NCBI GenBank assembly: GCA_030674915.1
Contig: JASXSV010000004.1
Location: 62,001-126,000 of the forward strand
Direction of reading: 5' to 3'
From: Candidatus Endonucleibacter bathymodioli
GTDB taxonomy: Bacteria; Pseudomonadota; Gammaproteobacteria; Pseudomonadales; Endozoicomonadaceae
Length of the DNA stretch: 64,000 nucleotides
In this document: one piece after another, positions 49,958-59,870 of the stretch
Layout of the letters: every line of letters begins with the position of its first letter
How positions within the stretch are numbered: the first letter of the stretch is position 1
Notes under the pieces: model-generated
Told to the model about the DNA's origin: nothing
The model's database searches: none
The model's input: the letters and a program-made list of their open reading frames with translations, nothing else
Made by a program: the position numbers and the translations under genes

Positions 49958-51040
49958 CGCGGATTTCAGTCATAAGTGCGCCATATTGAAAAAGTTGAGC
50001 CAGAGGGTACACTCACGGTTCTACCAAAAACCAATGTGAGACCACTTATGAATAAGCGTTATACCCACCTGACTCAAGAAGAAAGATACCAGATTTGGTC
50101 AGAGAAAAAAGCAGGAGTTTCAAATGAAATTATCGCCCAAGACTTAAGGCGTGATTTGAGTACCGTTAAAAGAGAGTTGGCTAGAAATACAGGGGCTAGA
50201 GGTTATCGCCCGAAGCAAGCACATAATTTTGCGCAGGAACGTCATCAACAGAAACCAAAAGCGACCAAGATGGTAGCTGAACTGAAAGATAAAATTACTG
50301 ACAGACTAAGTAAGCAGTGGAGCCCTGAGCAAATACAAGGACGCCTTAAACGAGATAATCAACCTTCTGTATGTCCCTCTACGATTTACCAGTTTATTCG
50401 AGAGGACAAAGCTGGGGGTGGTTGCTTGTATCAACATCTTCGGCACAAGAAGTATAAGCAAAGAACAAGAAAGCCCGATGCACGAGGCCAGATCCGAAAC
50501 CGTGTTAGCATTGATGATCGACCTGGAATTGTGGATCAAAAAATACGTTTAGGCGATTGGGAAGCAGACACTGTAATTGGCAAAAGACACAAGGGTGTAC
50601 TGGTTACATTAACGGAAAGAGTGAGTAAATTAAATTTGGTAAAACGTGTTCCTTCAAAGCACGCTGACGTGGTGACGAAAGCAATTATAACGATGCTCAA
50701 GCCTTACCAATCAGACTTACTCACGATCACATTTGATAACGGAAAGGAGTTCGCCTTTCATGAAAAAATCAAGAAAAAGCTTAACGTAGATACCTATTTT
50801 GCTCACCCTTACTCCTCGTGGGAACGAGGTTTGAATGAAAATCATAATGGTTTGATAAGACAATATTTGCCCAAAAGCCAATCTTTGGATAATGTCACTG
50901 ACAAAGAAATTTTAGATATACAAAACCGACTAAACCAAAGACCAAGAAAACTGTTAGACTTTAAAACACCTGATGAGATTTATAGTGAAATGGCGTTAGC
51001 TGCATAAATTTTAAGGGCGCACTTATGACTAAAATCCGCG
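49958..51040 (+). mobile_element. IS30-family insertion sequence, copy 3
   Basis: 1083 bp, the longest and apparently undamaged copy, with ends CGCGGATTTCAGTCATAAGT... and ...ACTTATGACTAAAATCCGCG. A 3-bp target duplication AAG lies at 49955-49957 and 51041-51043. The target is a short repeat (AGCATATAAA repeated around it). Confidence 0.94.
50048..51007 (+). CDS. IS30-family transposase
   Basis: 319 residues from the ATG at 50048 (MNKRYTHLTQEERYQIW). The frame is open 24 codons upstream to a GTG inside the inverted repeat, which is unlikely to be the start. Helix-turn-helix at the N-terminus and DDE core as in copy 1 (DWEADTVIG, TFDNGKEF, GLNENHNG). Full length, and probably the active member of the family in this window. 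Confidence 0.94.
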   Translation: MNKRYTHLTQEERYQIWSEKKAGVSNEIIAQDLRRDLSTVKRELARNTGARGYRPKQAHNFAQERHQQKPKATKMVAELKDKITDRLSKQWSPEQIQGRLKRDNQPSVCPSTIYQFIREDKAGGGCLYQHLRHKKYKQRTRKPDARGQIRNRVSIDDRPGIVDQKIRLGDWEADTVIGKRHKGVLVTLTERVSKLNLVKRVPSKHADVVTKAIITMLKPYQSDLLTITFDNGKEFAFHEKIKKKLNVDTYFAHPYSSWERGLNENHNGLIRQYLPKSQSLDNVTDKEILDIQNRLNQRPRKLLDFKTPDEIYSEMALAA

Positions 51041-51158
51041 AAGCATATAAAAGCATATAAAAGCATATTACAATATATTGTAGCATTTACGTTGTACTGT
51101 TTTATTGACTGATGAGTTAGAATCAATTACCTGTTTTCATCTTACTAACCTATGATAA
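51041..51158. repeat. short direct repeats (AGCATATAAA)
   Basis: Three tandem AGCATATAAA-like units follow IS30 copy 3, and one precedes it; the element inserted within this small repeat. Confidence 0.6.
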
Positions 51159-52473
51159 GGGAATCTCTGATTGAATCTCCAAAATCTGGTATAATAGCAT
51201 TGCTGTGGGCAAGTTGGTTATCCACAATGAAACAACAAAGTTTTGCGTCTCTCAGCTACGCAGCCAAAAAACGCAAAACTCGAAAAGAGTTATTTCTTGA
51301 GAAAATGGAATCATGTGCTCCTTGGGCAGCCTTTGAAGCAATCATTGAACCACATTACCCGAAAAGTTGACGTCGCTGAGGGCAACCGATCGGCCTAACC
51401 TCTATGCTGCATATCTATCATTGAATCAATTGACTGACAAATTGTTTGCTGCGGTCAGTGAGCACTTTTAACTACAGCAAACCAAGAAAAGGCAACCTAA
51501 GGAATCTCTGAACAAGTCTAATAAATGTAAGATAATACAGCCACACAAACAAACAGTATTGTCGTATGAAACAAATCACTTTCGCATCCGCAGAATACAC
51601 CCATAAAAAAGTTATCACTAAACGTAATCTCTTTCTAAATGAAATGGAAAAAACCGTACCATGGGTACGCCTGCTTAATATTATAGAGCCTTACTATCCC
51701 AAGAAAGGCAAAGGTCGCGCACCAATGCCAACGGAAAATATGTTGCGCATTTATTTTTTACAGCAATGATACTCATTATCAGATCCTGCAGCAGAGCAAG
51801 CCTTATACGATATGGACTGTATGCGTCCGGTTTGCACAACTTGAATTATTAGATGCCATACCTGATGAAACCACCATACTTAATTTCAGAAGACTAATTA
51901 AAAAGCACCAACTTAGTGCAACTATCTTTACGGATATCAATAAATATCTTGTTGAAAAAGGCATCAAAGTATCTCAAGGCAGCATGGTAGATGCTACCAT
52001 TATCCAAGCTCCTAGCTCTACTAAAAATAAAGACAAAAAACGTGACCCTGATATGCGCTCCACCCGTAAAAACAACCAATATTATTTTTGTTTTAAAATA
52101 CACATAGGAACAGATATCAATAGCAACGTCATACACAGCGCAACCGTCACACCGGCGAATGAAGCTGATGTTAACGAATTACCCAAGTTACTGCGCAAAG
52201 ATGACAAAGTAGTATTCGCAGATTCTGGTTATACTAGTTTAAATTTAAATTTGGATTTTTAAGCGTGGGTAACAAACAAATGTGCTTGTTCAGAGATTAC
52301 CCTAAGTAGCAGTCAGCGCAAACGTAATCGACAGCAATCAAAAATACGACAGGGTAGAGGCCCCTGTTCCGAATCCTCAAGTGTCAGTTTGGTTACCGTA
52401 AAGTGCGTTACCGTGGTTTGGAAAAAAACAGGGTGCAAGTTATGAGCCTGATGGCGATGGCCAATTTATACCT
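51159..52473 (+). mobile_element. IS5-A element, split by a nested insertion and truncated
   Basis: Left end GGGAATCTCTGATTGAA at 51159. The transposase start (MKQQSFASLSYAAKKRKTRK) is intact for 48 residues, then there are stops and an internal deletion (from the MLRIYL region to the AKPRKGNLS region). IS5-B interrupts it at 51501-52301. The right part resumes at GTAGCAGTCAGCGCAAACG (52306) and continues to about 52473, where it is cut within ANLYL. The intact relative is at 60188-61355. Confidence 0.85.
51501..52301 (+). mobile_element. IS5-B element nested inside IS5-A
   Basis: Ends GGAATCTCTGAACAAG and CTTGTTCAGAGATTACC are inverted repeats, flanked by a 4-bp direct repeat CTAA (51497-51500 and 52302-52305), the usual IS5-group target. 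The transposase is broken: MKQITFASAEYTHKKVITKR runs to a TGA replacing a Trp codon at 51767, then a frameshift near 51832. SMVDATIIQAPSSTKNKDKK continues in a third frame to GYTSLNLNLDF. The last third of the gene is missing before the right end. Confidence 0.88.
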
Positions 52474-52862
52474 TTGCTTTTTTCTTACTTTCAATTGAGA
52501 CTTCGACTTTTGCTAGGCATTTTATGCCAAACTTTGCGGCCAGAAATCGCATATTGGTGGACTTTCGTGGCGAAAGCTCCTGATTTCGTGCCTGTAGGAT
52601 CACCGTGTAAATAGTTGGCGTGATGCTATGAGCTTCAGAGTAAGCGCCATGACATCCAGTTATCCGTCCCGTAGTCATGCCAAATATTTTTACGAGACAG
52701 CGACGTTAAGCGGATTTTTATGAGTTGTGCATGTTAATATTACATCATTCCAAAAAAATGTAAATAACACCACTAAATCACATATAATGATAGCTGAATC
52801 CTATACTTCGGAGTCTATTGCACTTATTACTGGAATAAGCATTATTTTGAGTATATTGTTTT
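52474..52862. other. intergenic, unexplained
   Basis: 390 bp between truncated IS5-A and cydX. A 70-codon minus-strand frame (52466-52678) has no recognisable features and crosses the IS junction, so it is not called. A small hairpin CTTTCG-TGG-CGAAAG lies near 52565. Confidence 0.4.
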
Positions 52863-52997
52863 TTATTCTTTCTTTTTGCTGAGTGGTTCGCCTGTTTCTT
52901 CATCGTAGTTGTCGCTCTGAAACTCATACCACATTACATTAATCACTCCAAAAGCACATGCCAGCAATACACCTAATATCCAAGTGAAATACCACAT
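52863..52997 (-). CDS. cydX: cytochrome bd oxidase small subunit CydX
   Basis: 44-residue single-pass membrane protein beginning MWYFTWILGVLLACAFGVIN, the invariant CydX N-terminus, followed by VMWYE and a charged tail ending SKKKE. CydX stabilises the CydAB haems. It lies 25 bp downstream of cydB on the same strand, with GGGAGA ahead of the ATG. It is easily missed because of its size. Confidence 0.95.
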   Translation of the reverse strand: MWYFTWILGVLLACAFGVINVMWYEFQSDNYDEETGEPLSKKKE

Positions 52998-53022
52998 AAT
53001 TTTTCGTTATCTCCCATATACC

Positions 53023-54159
53023 CTAATAAAGAGAATGGCTGTTTTCGTTAACATCTTCCACAGTGACTCGGCCCCACATTTTATAAAAACACCATGTTGT
53101 GTAAGCTAGAATCAATGGAACAAATATAGCGGCTACAATTGCCATGATTGTTAAAGTCAGATAGCTTGAAGTGGCATCCCACACAGTCAAACTTACTCCA
53201 GGCTGCGAACTAGAAGGCAAAATGAACGGAAACAATGAAAAACCTGCAGTCATAATTATACCTGCCTGAGCCAAGCTGGAACTAATAAAACTAATACTAT
53301 GAAATCGAGTGGTAGCTGAAAAGATCAAGGCCAGCAAACCTGAAAAACCAAGAATTGGAGCCATCAGCATCCATGGGTACTTACTATAGTTAACCAGCCA
53401 CTGTCCAGTTTCAATAATAGCTACAGTTTTAGCAAGAGGATTGGCAGGCCCGTTGGTATTAATAACGCTCGTAATCTCATAACCAGGTATGTTGGCAACC
53501 CATACTCCCGCCAAAATAAAAGCAACGGCTGTTATTACTGCCAATAAGCGAGCCGTTTTTTCAGCTCGTTTCTGAATAGGGTCACCAGCACGCAGAGCTT
53601 GCCAAGAGGCACCCTGCATACTAATCATCGAAACGCTAACAATACCGCACAGCAGGGCAAAGGGGTTGAGCAAATCAAAAAAGGTTCCGGTAAAGCTAGA
53701 TCGCATCAACTCATCAATTTCAAATCCGTAACCCTGAAAAAGATTACCAAAGGCAATGCCAAAAACCAATGATGGCACAATACCACTAATGAACAATCCC
53801 CAGTCACAAGCAGAGCGCCAACGTAGATCATCAATTTTAGAGCGGTAATCGAGAGCCATGGGCCTGATTATAAGAGTAAATAATACCAAATTCATAGCCC
53901 AATAGAACCCGGAAAATGCAGTGGCATACACCAATGGCCAAGCTGCGAACATAGCCCCGCCTGCGGTAACTAACCATACTTGATTACCGTCCCAGTGCGG
54001 TGCTATCGCATTGATCATAACCCGACGTTCACTGTCGGTTTTGCTCATAAAAGGCAGTAGATTTGCCGTGCCCAAATCGTAGCCATCTGTGATAGTAAAG
54101 CCTATCAGCAGTACGCCAATCAATACCCACCAAATTAATTTGAGAACTTCGTAATCCAC
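53023..54159 (-). CDS. cydB: cytochrome bd ubiquinol oxidase subunit II
   Basis: 378-residue polytopic inner-membrane subunit of the high-affinity quinol oxidase, beginning MDYEVLKLIWWVLIGVLLIG with GYDLGTANLLPF. WDGNQVWLVTAGGAMFAAWP and PGVSLTVWDATSS are typical of CydB. Length equals that of the E. coli protein (379). Downstream of cydA by 15 bp and followed by cydX, so cydABX is one operon. Confidence 0.98.
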   Translation of the reverse strand: MDYEVLKLIWWVLIGVLLIGFTITDGYDLGTANLLPFMSKTDSERRVMINAIAPHWDGNQVWLVTAGGAMFAAWPLVYATAFSGFYWAMNLVLFTLIIRPMALDYRSKIDDLRWRSACDWGLFISGIVPSLVFGIAFGNLFQGYGFEIDELMRSSFTGTFFDLLNPFALLCGIVSVSMISMQGASWQALRAGDPIQKRAEKTARLLAVITAVAFILAGVWVANIPGYEITSVINTNGPANPLAKTVAIIETGQWLVNYSKYPWMLMAPILGFSGLLALIFSATTRFHSISFISSSLAQAGIIMTAGFSLFPFILPSSSQPGVSLTVWDATSSYLTLTIMAIVAAIFVPLILAYTTWCFYKMWGRVTVEDVNENSHSLY

Positions 54160-54174
54160 CTCAAGACTCCTTGG

Positions 54175-55752
54175 TTACTGAGGTTGTACTGTAGCAAGGT
54201 CAACCTGTTTTTCAAAGTGGTAACGTCCAGTGTGCAAACTGCTCGGACCTTTTCGCGCATATTTCAACATTAGCCAAACGTTAATAACTGCAAAAACGCT
54301 GTAAAACAAGGTAAAGCCTGCAATACTAAAATACAAGTCAGTTACAGTTCTGCTAGAGGCTGAAAGGTAAGTTGGTAATATTCCGGAAATAGTCCATGGC
54401 TGACGCCCAAACTCCGCAACAAACCACCCCATTTCACAAGCAATAAACGGCAGAGGCAATGCTAATACGCAGAGCTTTAGGAAACATGTGCTTTTGTACT
54501 CTATACGGCGTGCTGTCTTATAAAAGGCGACCACTAATAATAGTAGCATCAACAGCCCACAAGCGATCATTATTCTAAAGGCAAAGAAGATAGGCCATAC
54601 CGTTGGTATAGTATCTTCTGCCGCCTGCTTAACCATATCATCTGTTGCGTTGGGAATATCATCCGTGTAACGAGCCAATAAGTAACCATAACCAAGATTG
54701 TCAGATACTGAGTTGAAGGCTTGTCTATTTTCAAAAGTGTTTTCACCACCCTTCAGCTTTTCCAGTAATTCATAGGCAACCATGCCGATGCGAACTTTCT
54801 CAATCCTGTCTTCAACCAAGTCTTTGATGCCTACCACTTTCTCACTTAAAGATCGAGTAGCAATAATGCCCAAAAGATATGGTATCTTTATTTCATAATC
54901 TGTACGCTTTTCTTCCTGATTTGGAATGCCGAGCAAGGTGAAATCCGCTGGTGGAGGCTGGGTCTCCCACTCTGCTTCAATGGCAGCAAGTTTTACTTCT
55001 TGTACATCACCTAGTTTATATCCGGACTCATCGCCCAAAAGAATTGTAGAAAGAATCGCAGCCAAGCCAAAGCCAGAGGCAACAGCAAAGGAGCGACGAG
55101 CAAACCCTACATCCCAACCTTTTAATAAGTACCAAGCGCTGATAGACATAATAAAAATAGCGCCGGTGGTATAGCCCGCACCAACAGTATGAATGAATTT
55201 AACCTGAGCCACAGGATTAAAGAATAACTCTGAAAAGCTTGTCATTTCCATGCGCATTGTTTCAAAGTTAAATTCGGCACCAACTGGATTTTGCATCCAT
55301 GCATTAGCAACCAAAATCCAGAGTGCAGACAAATTGCTACCGATAGCCATTAACCATGTGCAAGCAAGATGTTGCACTTTGCTTAAACGGTTCCAACCGA
55401 AAAAAAACATACCTACAAAAGTTGATTCCAGAAAAAATGCCATCAATGCTTCAATGGCTAAAGGTGCACCAAAGATGTCACCAACATAATGTGAATAATA
55501 CGACCAGTTGGTGCCGAACTGGAATTCCATGGTCAAGCCTGTAGCAACCCCAATAGCAAAATTAATACCGAATAGTTTTCCCCAAAACTTAGTCATGTCT
55601 CTATAGACACTCTTACCGGTCATAACGTAAACCGATTCCATAATCGCCAGCATGAATGTCATGCCTAGAGTTAGAGGCACAAACAGAAAATGATAAAGCG
55701 CTGTCACAGCGAACTGAAAGCGCGATAGAGCAATAACTTCTTCCAGAATCAT
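54175..55752 (-). CDS. cydA: cytochrome bd ubiquinol oxidase subunit I
   Basis: 525 residues, the catalytic subunit that oxidises ubiquinol and reduces oxygen without pumping protons. It shows the haem b595 ligand His21 in TALYHFLFVPLTLG, and GRQPWTISGILPT near the C-terminus. The quinol-binding Q loop is of the long E. coli type (about residues 255-390, including AAIEAEWETQPPPADFTL). Very close to the E. coli sequence. Respiration at low oxygen fits a host-associated habitat. The upstream region holds a hexamer repeat but no clear ArcA or FNR site. Confidence 0.98.
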   Translation of the reverse strand: MILEEVIALSRFQFAVTALYHFLFVPLTLGMTFMLAIMESVYVMTGKSVYRDMTKFWGKLFGINFAIGVATGLTMEFQFGTNWSYYSHYVGDIFGAPLAIEALMAFFLESTFVGMFFFGWNRLSKVQHLACTWLMAIGSNLSALWILVANAWMQNPVGAEFNFETMRMEMTSFSELFFNPVAQVKFIHTVGAGYTTGAIFIMSISAWYLLKGWDVGFARRSFAVASGFGLAAILSTILLGDESGYKLGDVQEVKLAAIEAEWETQPPPADFTLLGIPNQEEKRTDYEIKIPYLLGIIATRSLSEKVVGIKDLVEDRIEKVRIGMVAYELLEKLKGGENTFENRQAFNSVSDNLGYGYLLARYTDDIPNATDDMVKQAAEDTIPTVWPIFFAFRIMIACGLLMLLLLVVAFYKTARRIEYKSTCFLKLCVLALPLPFIACEMGWFVAEFGRQPWTISGILPTYLSASSRTVTDLYFSIAGFTLFYSVFAVINVWLMLKYARKGPSSLHTGRYHFEKQVDLATVQPQ

Positions 55753-55818
55753 AATACTCCACGTAATTTAAAGTATCTCTTAATTTCAAACAGGTATTAC
55801 CGTATTCGGTAGCCTCTC

Positions 55819-55857
55819 ATCAACATCAGCATCAGCATCAGCGTCAGCATCAGCTCA
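55819..55857. repeat. hexamer microsatellite (CATCAG)n upstream of cydA
   Basis: Six units of CATCAG/CATCAA/CGTCAG, about 65 bp before the cydA start. It may be tolerated filler or may affect promoter spacing. Confidence 0.75.
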
Positions 55858-55954
55858 GATGAAACAGTAATACTATACAATTAAATCTGTTAAAGATATA
55901 CCAATATTTAGGTAATCTGGATTAAAGCAATTTGCTAATGCAGGTGATATAAAG

Positions 55955-57156
55955 TGAGACCTTTCCACGAGTCGCGCTAAACAACTGAAAATCAGGTATA
56001 ATAAGCCTTGCACAATCAATGCCTTTCGGTGAAATTATGGCTTGGAAAAATCTGAAATAACGCAGTCTAGCAGATTCAATACGGATTGATCACGATGCAG
56101 TGAAAGAACTCTAGTCTGTCCATGAACTCATTGATTGGGCTCGCTTAGAGCATCATCTGAAAGATATACATTCAAGTTCTCGAGGCGAAAAGGCATGACC
56201 GCCACTGATGATGTTTAAGGCACTGCTGCTGCAAAGTTGGTATAAATTAAGCGATTCGGCCCTAGAGAAACAGCTTGCTCGCGATCTTTTATTTCGTCGA
56301 TTTATTGCGCTCGACATTTCAGAGTCAGTGCCGGACCACAGTACTTTTTGGCGATTTAGACAGAAGCTCGATAAGTTGTTGCTTATGGATAAGTTGCTTC
56401 AAGAAATCAATTCCCAGCTTATAGATAAAGGTCTTTATATTAAATCTGGAGGTATCAGTATTGTTGATGCTAGCGTAATTGAGGCTAAACAGTGTCGCCC
56501 AAATAAGGATAAAGACAAGCACTCAACACAGGATCCTGACGCGAAGTGGAACGTGAAAGCAGGTTCTGACGGGAAGAGTAAAAGTACCTACGGCTATAAA
56601 GCGCACATAAATGTCGATGAGGATGGGTTGATAAAATCGATCGGTTACACAGCAGGAAATATTCACGATTCAAATTGTTTCACTGAGCTATTAGATGGTG
56701 AAGAGTCGTCTGTTTATGCGGATAGTGCTTATTCCAGCAAGAAGCACAGTGAATGGCTGGATGATAGAAATATTGATAACAGAATAATAAGACGTGCTTA
56801 TCGAAATAAACCATTAACAGAACATGATAAGTGCTTTAACCGTTTACATTCTGGCGTGCGCTGCACTGTGGAGCGAGTATTTGGCGTTTTGAAATTACAC
56901 TACGGCATGGCGAAAGCTCGTTATCTTGGCTTAAGCCGAAATCGCACACGTTTTGAAATAATGTGTGTGGCGCACAATATTAAACGAGGCTTATCGATTC
57001 AGCAGGCAAGTTGCGTCTGAAAATCGAAAATGAAGGGTGAAATGGCTCGAATGGCGCATATTCGAACTGAAATCGTGTTTTTTAATGTTTTATCTTCACA
57101 AAAATACGATTTAATTAATAGTGGGGCTTATGCAGCGTTATCGTGAAAAGGTCTCA
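55955..57156 (+). mobile_element. IS5-family (ISL2/IS1031-like) insertion sequence
   Basis: About 1200 bp bounded by TGAGACCTTTCCACGA on the left and the inverted TCGTGAAAAGGTCTCA on the right. A single transposase frame fills it. No target duplication could be fixed. Confidence 0.85.
56037..57020 (+). pseudogene. IS5-family transposase with N-terminal nonsense codons
   Basis: The family start MAWKNLK at 56037 is followed by TAA; the continuing frame (RSLADSIRIDHDAVKEL, stop, SVHELIDWARLEHHLKDIHS, stop, PPLMMFKALLLQSWYKLSD) shows three stops before a 270-residue open stretch from 56208. The open part keeps the catalytic segments: SIVDASVIEAKQ, YGYKAHINVDEDG, YADSAYSS and CTVERVFGVLKLHYG. An internal start at 56211 could give a protein without the N-terminal domain, but it is most likely inactive. 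Confidence 0.85.
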
Positions 57157-57271
57157 TTGTAATATAGCCTTTCCTACAAACAATACTATTCACTTATCTT
57201 TTTGTTTACTTTTACTAACTAATAGCTACAATAATCATGTCTAAATACTAAATATTAATTGGTGATTTTTT

Positions 57272-59533
57272 ATGCGTGATACATCTAACTTAGTATGCTG
57301 TTTTTTTGCTTCTATAGTCGTTATGATAACATCTACCGTAGCAACCAATGTAGAAAGCTGTGTAGACAAATGCTTACAAGGAGAATTAGGCAGAATGCCC
57401 TTCTTCCCATGTAAACAGAAAGAGCCATCAGAAAAAAATATCCATCTAAAAATCATCATGACATCAAAGACCGAGTGCTATTCCCTTAATGACCTCGGGA
57501 TTGAATATGAAAATATCACTTTCCATACAGGACTTGCCTATGACCAATATCACTCTAAGATAGTACCCCAAAATAAAAGTACAATTATTGTTAGCAAAAA
57601 TAATCAAAAGGAAACAACCTATTTAATTTTTGATTACGAACAAGTAGACTATGAAAAGAAGGGATATCCAATAGACGCATCTATTTTCATGCCTCACCCA
57701 GCTGATACGGAAACATTATCCCACTTATCTCGCCTAACAGATGCCTTGCTTAAAAGAAAAGAACCTCTCAACCAGAATGATAGTAGTAAGACAACAGATA
57801 ACGTAAACATTGAGATAACAATAGACCGACATAGAGAAAAGGATATGACTAACATCAAATGTTCCGGTACATCAGTGACATTTCTTAACAAATTCTCCCT
57901 TTTTTATAAAAATATTGGTATCTCATTATCAATAAGGCAAATAGAAGATTATGCAGGCAAATACACTGCCAACTATACGTTCCCCAATGAGTCAGACATA
58001 TTCCGGAAAGAACACAACAATATTTTAATAAAAACCCAAGAAACTGATATACACTTTGGCACTACAATTATCACAGACAAAAAAGAAATAACAAATCATA
58101 GATACTATTTCTACGAGGACACACAACACTCAGAACAACAAGAAATATTATTCGTAACCTTTCTAAATAATAAAGCCGTATTATATGCACAACCTCTGCC
58201 AAAAGTCACTGAAACAGGAATACTAACATACGATAAAAGAGTCATTTCCACCTCGCCAGAACTGGAACTTTTCCTGGCATACCACTCGTTTTCTTCTAGA
58301 GGAGCTCCTCACAAGATGATGTTTGTTTATATGTCAGATAAGGATACTGTAAGCATTTTTTATAGACCTGATACCCCAGAACACTATTCTGTATCACCAA
58401 AAAATGATTGCGATGCTTCTTGGGAAAATGCGATTAAGTCTTTATGGGAGAGTAATATTACAGATAAACTCAGTGTTATTTTAGATGCAGAGACACATAG
58501 TCAACAAGAGGATACAGTAAATGCCAAGTTAACAAAAAAACATCCTAACACCATTAAAGATGTCAATCCTAATGAATTAAGTTCACAAGAAATGATTTCC
58601 AAAAATATGCATAATCTGGTTAAAATAGGAAAGAGCAGGCCTGATTTTCCTGATTCATCCTCCAAAAAAAATCCAGCCAGTATACAATTCCCACCTACCA
58701 TCTCCCTTTCAAACCATGAAACCAATAACAACACAAATAACACCACACTACCGCAATTTCAAAAACATCCATTAGTACCCACAAAAATAAAAAGCACACC
58801 CACTGGCACTCATCTAAATAGCAATTCAATAATATGTCAATATGACTCTGACCAACAGCGTAGCTATCAACAAATACAATTTAAAAAACATGCCACAAAT
58901 CTATATGACAAAACTAGTAATCATGCATGCACAATATCAACACAACAATACCACGTAAAGAAACTTAACATTGGGAATAACAAAAAAACACTTAAGTTTA
59001 ATAAGTATAAAGGCAGAGTAGGAAAAGTCTATACTATAGAGCAAAGACTGCATAATATACTCAATAAAAATACTAAGCTAACCGATGCAAACACTAAGCT
59101 AGCAGATGATAATACTAAGCTCACTAGCCAGTTACACAATCTCGAACAGGATAACAACAAAAAATCTGAAACCATTACAAATTTTACTAATACCTCAGAT
59201 AAACTTAATGCTATATTATATCTGCATCTACAACTACAAGCCAAAATAAGAGAAGAACAATCAAAAGAAACATCAGCACTATATTCGGCATTAGAGAAAA
59301 CCTATAAACAGTTAATAGAAGTGACTAAGGAAAGAGACACATGCCATGATTGTTACCGAATTATAGAAAATAAACTAAACAGCTTAGGAAAATCATCACA
59401 TTCTTCTTTACACAATCCAATTACAGACCTTAGCAAAAGTAGCCAAGATCAGAAAAAACCCATGCTTTTTTATCAGGAAAGTCAACCTGAACCAAAATGG
59501 GTAGTAATCAAAACACCCCAACCAAATTCATGA
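57272..59533 (+). CDS. secreted coiled-coil protein, 753 residues (paralogue of 38.9-kb gene)
   Basis: Second member of the unrecognised family. Identical opening MRDTSNLVC, signal segment (CCFFASIVVMITSTVATNVES) and CVDKCLQGELGRMPFFPCK. The N-terminal domain of about 400 residues is closely similar to the 842-residue protein. The Ser/Pro/Asn linker and coiled coil follow, but the coiled coil is about 90 residues shorter and includes NTKLTDANTKLADDNTKLTS. It ends KPMLFYQESQPEPKWVVIKT followed by PQPNS, a tail lost from the other copy. GGTGATTTTTT precedes both starts. Directly follows an IS element; a broken paralogue of the 377-residue gene follows it. Function unknown. Confidence 0.85.
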   Translation: MRDTSNLVCCFFASIVVMITSTVATNVESCVDKCLQGELGRMPFFPCKQKEPSEKNIHLKIIMTSKTECYSLNDLGIEYENITFHTGLAYDQYHSKIVPQNKSTIIVSKNNQKETTYLIFDYEQVDYEKKGYPIDASIFMPHPADTETLSHLSRLTDALLKRKEPLNQNDSSKTTDNVNIEITIDRHREKDMTNIKCSGTSVTFLNKFSLFYKNIGISLSIRQIEDYAGKYTANYTFPNESDIFRKEHNNILIKTQETDIHFGTTIITDKKEITNHRYYFYEDTQHSEQQEILFVTFLNNKAVLYAQPLPKVTETGILTYDKRVISTSPELELFLAYHSFSSRGAPHKMMFVYMSDKDTVSIFYRPDTPEHYSVSPKNDCDASWENAIKSLWESNITDKLSVILDAETHSQQEDTVNAKLTKKHPNTIKDVNPNELSSQEMISKNMHNLVKIGKSRPDFPDSSSKKNPASIQFPPTISLSNHETNNNTNNTTLPQFQKHPLVPTKIKSTPTGTHLNSNSIICQYDSDQQRSYQQIQFKKHATNLYDKTSNHACTISTQQYHVKKLNIGNNKKTLKFNKYKGRVGKVYTIEQRLHNILNKNTKLTDANTKLADDNTKLTSQLHNLEQDNNKKSETITNFTNTSDKLNAILYLHLQLQAKIREEQSKETSALYSALEKTYKQLIEVTKERDTCHDCYRIIENKLNSLGKSSHSSLHNPITDLSKSSQDQKKPMLFYQESQPEPKWVVIKTPQPNS

Positions 59534-59870
59534 CTAGTTAACGAGTACTACTCCTCAAGGCGCAACGGAGCGAGCATAGCTCCGCTATGTAACCAAAGTT
59601 GCAACGCAACATAATGTTTGGATAATGACCTGAAGACGTGACTTCATTTCCAATTACATTTCTCGGACTGGAGAGCACTCAACGAGGTTCATAATTCAAT
59701 ATCCATACAGAAATCCTATATATTGTGAAAAACACCATAAAGTCTCCAAAGAACTAGTGCCTGGACTAAATATCACATCTAACTACACCTCTAAAATCAA
59801 GGAATTAGTATTTTTTTTACCTCGTGCAAATATATTTAGTTGGCTCCAGATCAATTAAACTGGTTATTTT
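59534..59870. other. intergenic with a short hairpin
   Basis: No gene. GAGCGAGCATAGCTCCGCTA near 59568-59590 contains a small stem (GAGC...GCTC), and GTTGCAACGCAAC lies next to it. Not related to the dispersed repeat. Confidence 0.4.

Noticed and set aside
49976..50047. Upstream GTG start for the IS30 transposase
   Set aside because: The extra residues are read from the inverted repeat; the ATG shared by all copies is at 50048.
52466..52678. 70-codon minus-strand frame next to cydX
   Set aside because: Crosses the broken IS5-A junction, no recognisable motif; left as unexplained intergenic sequence.
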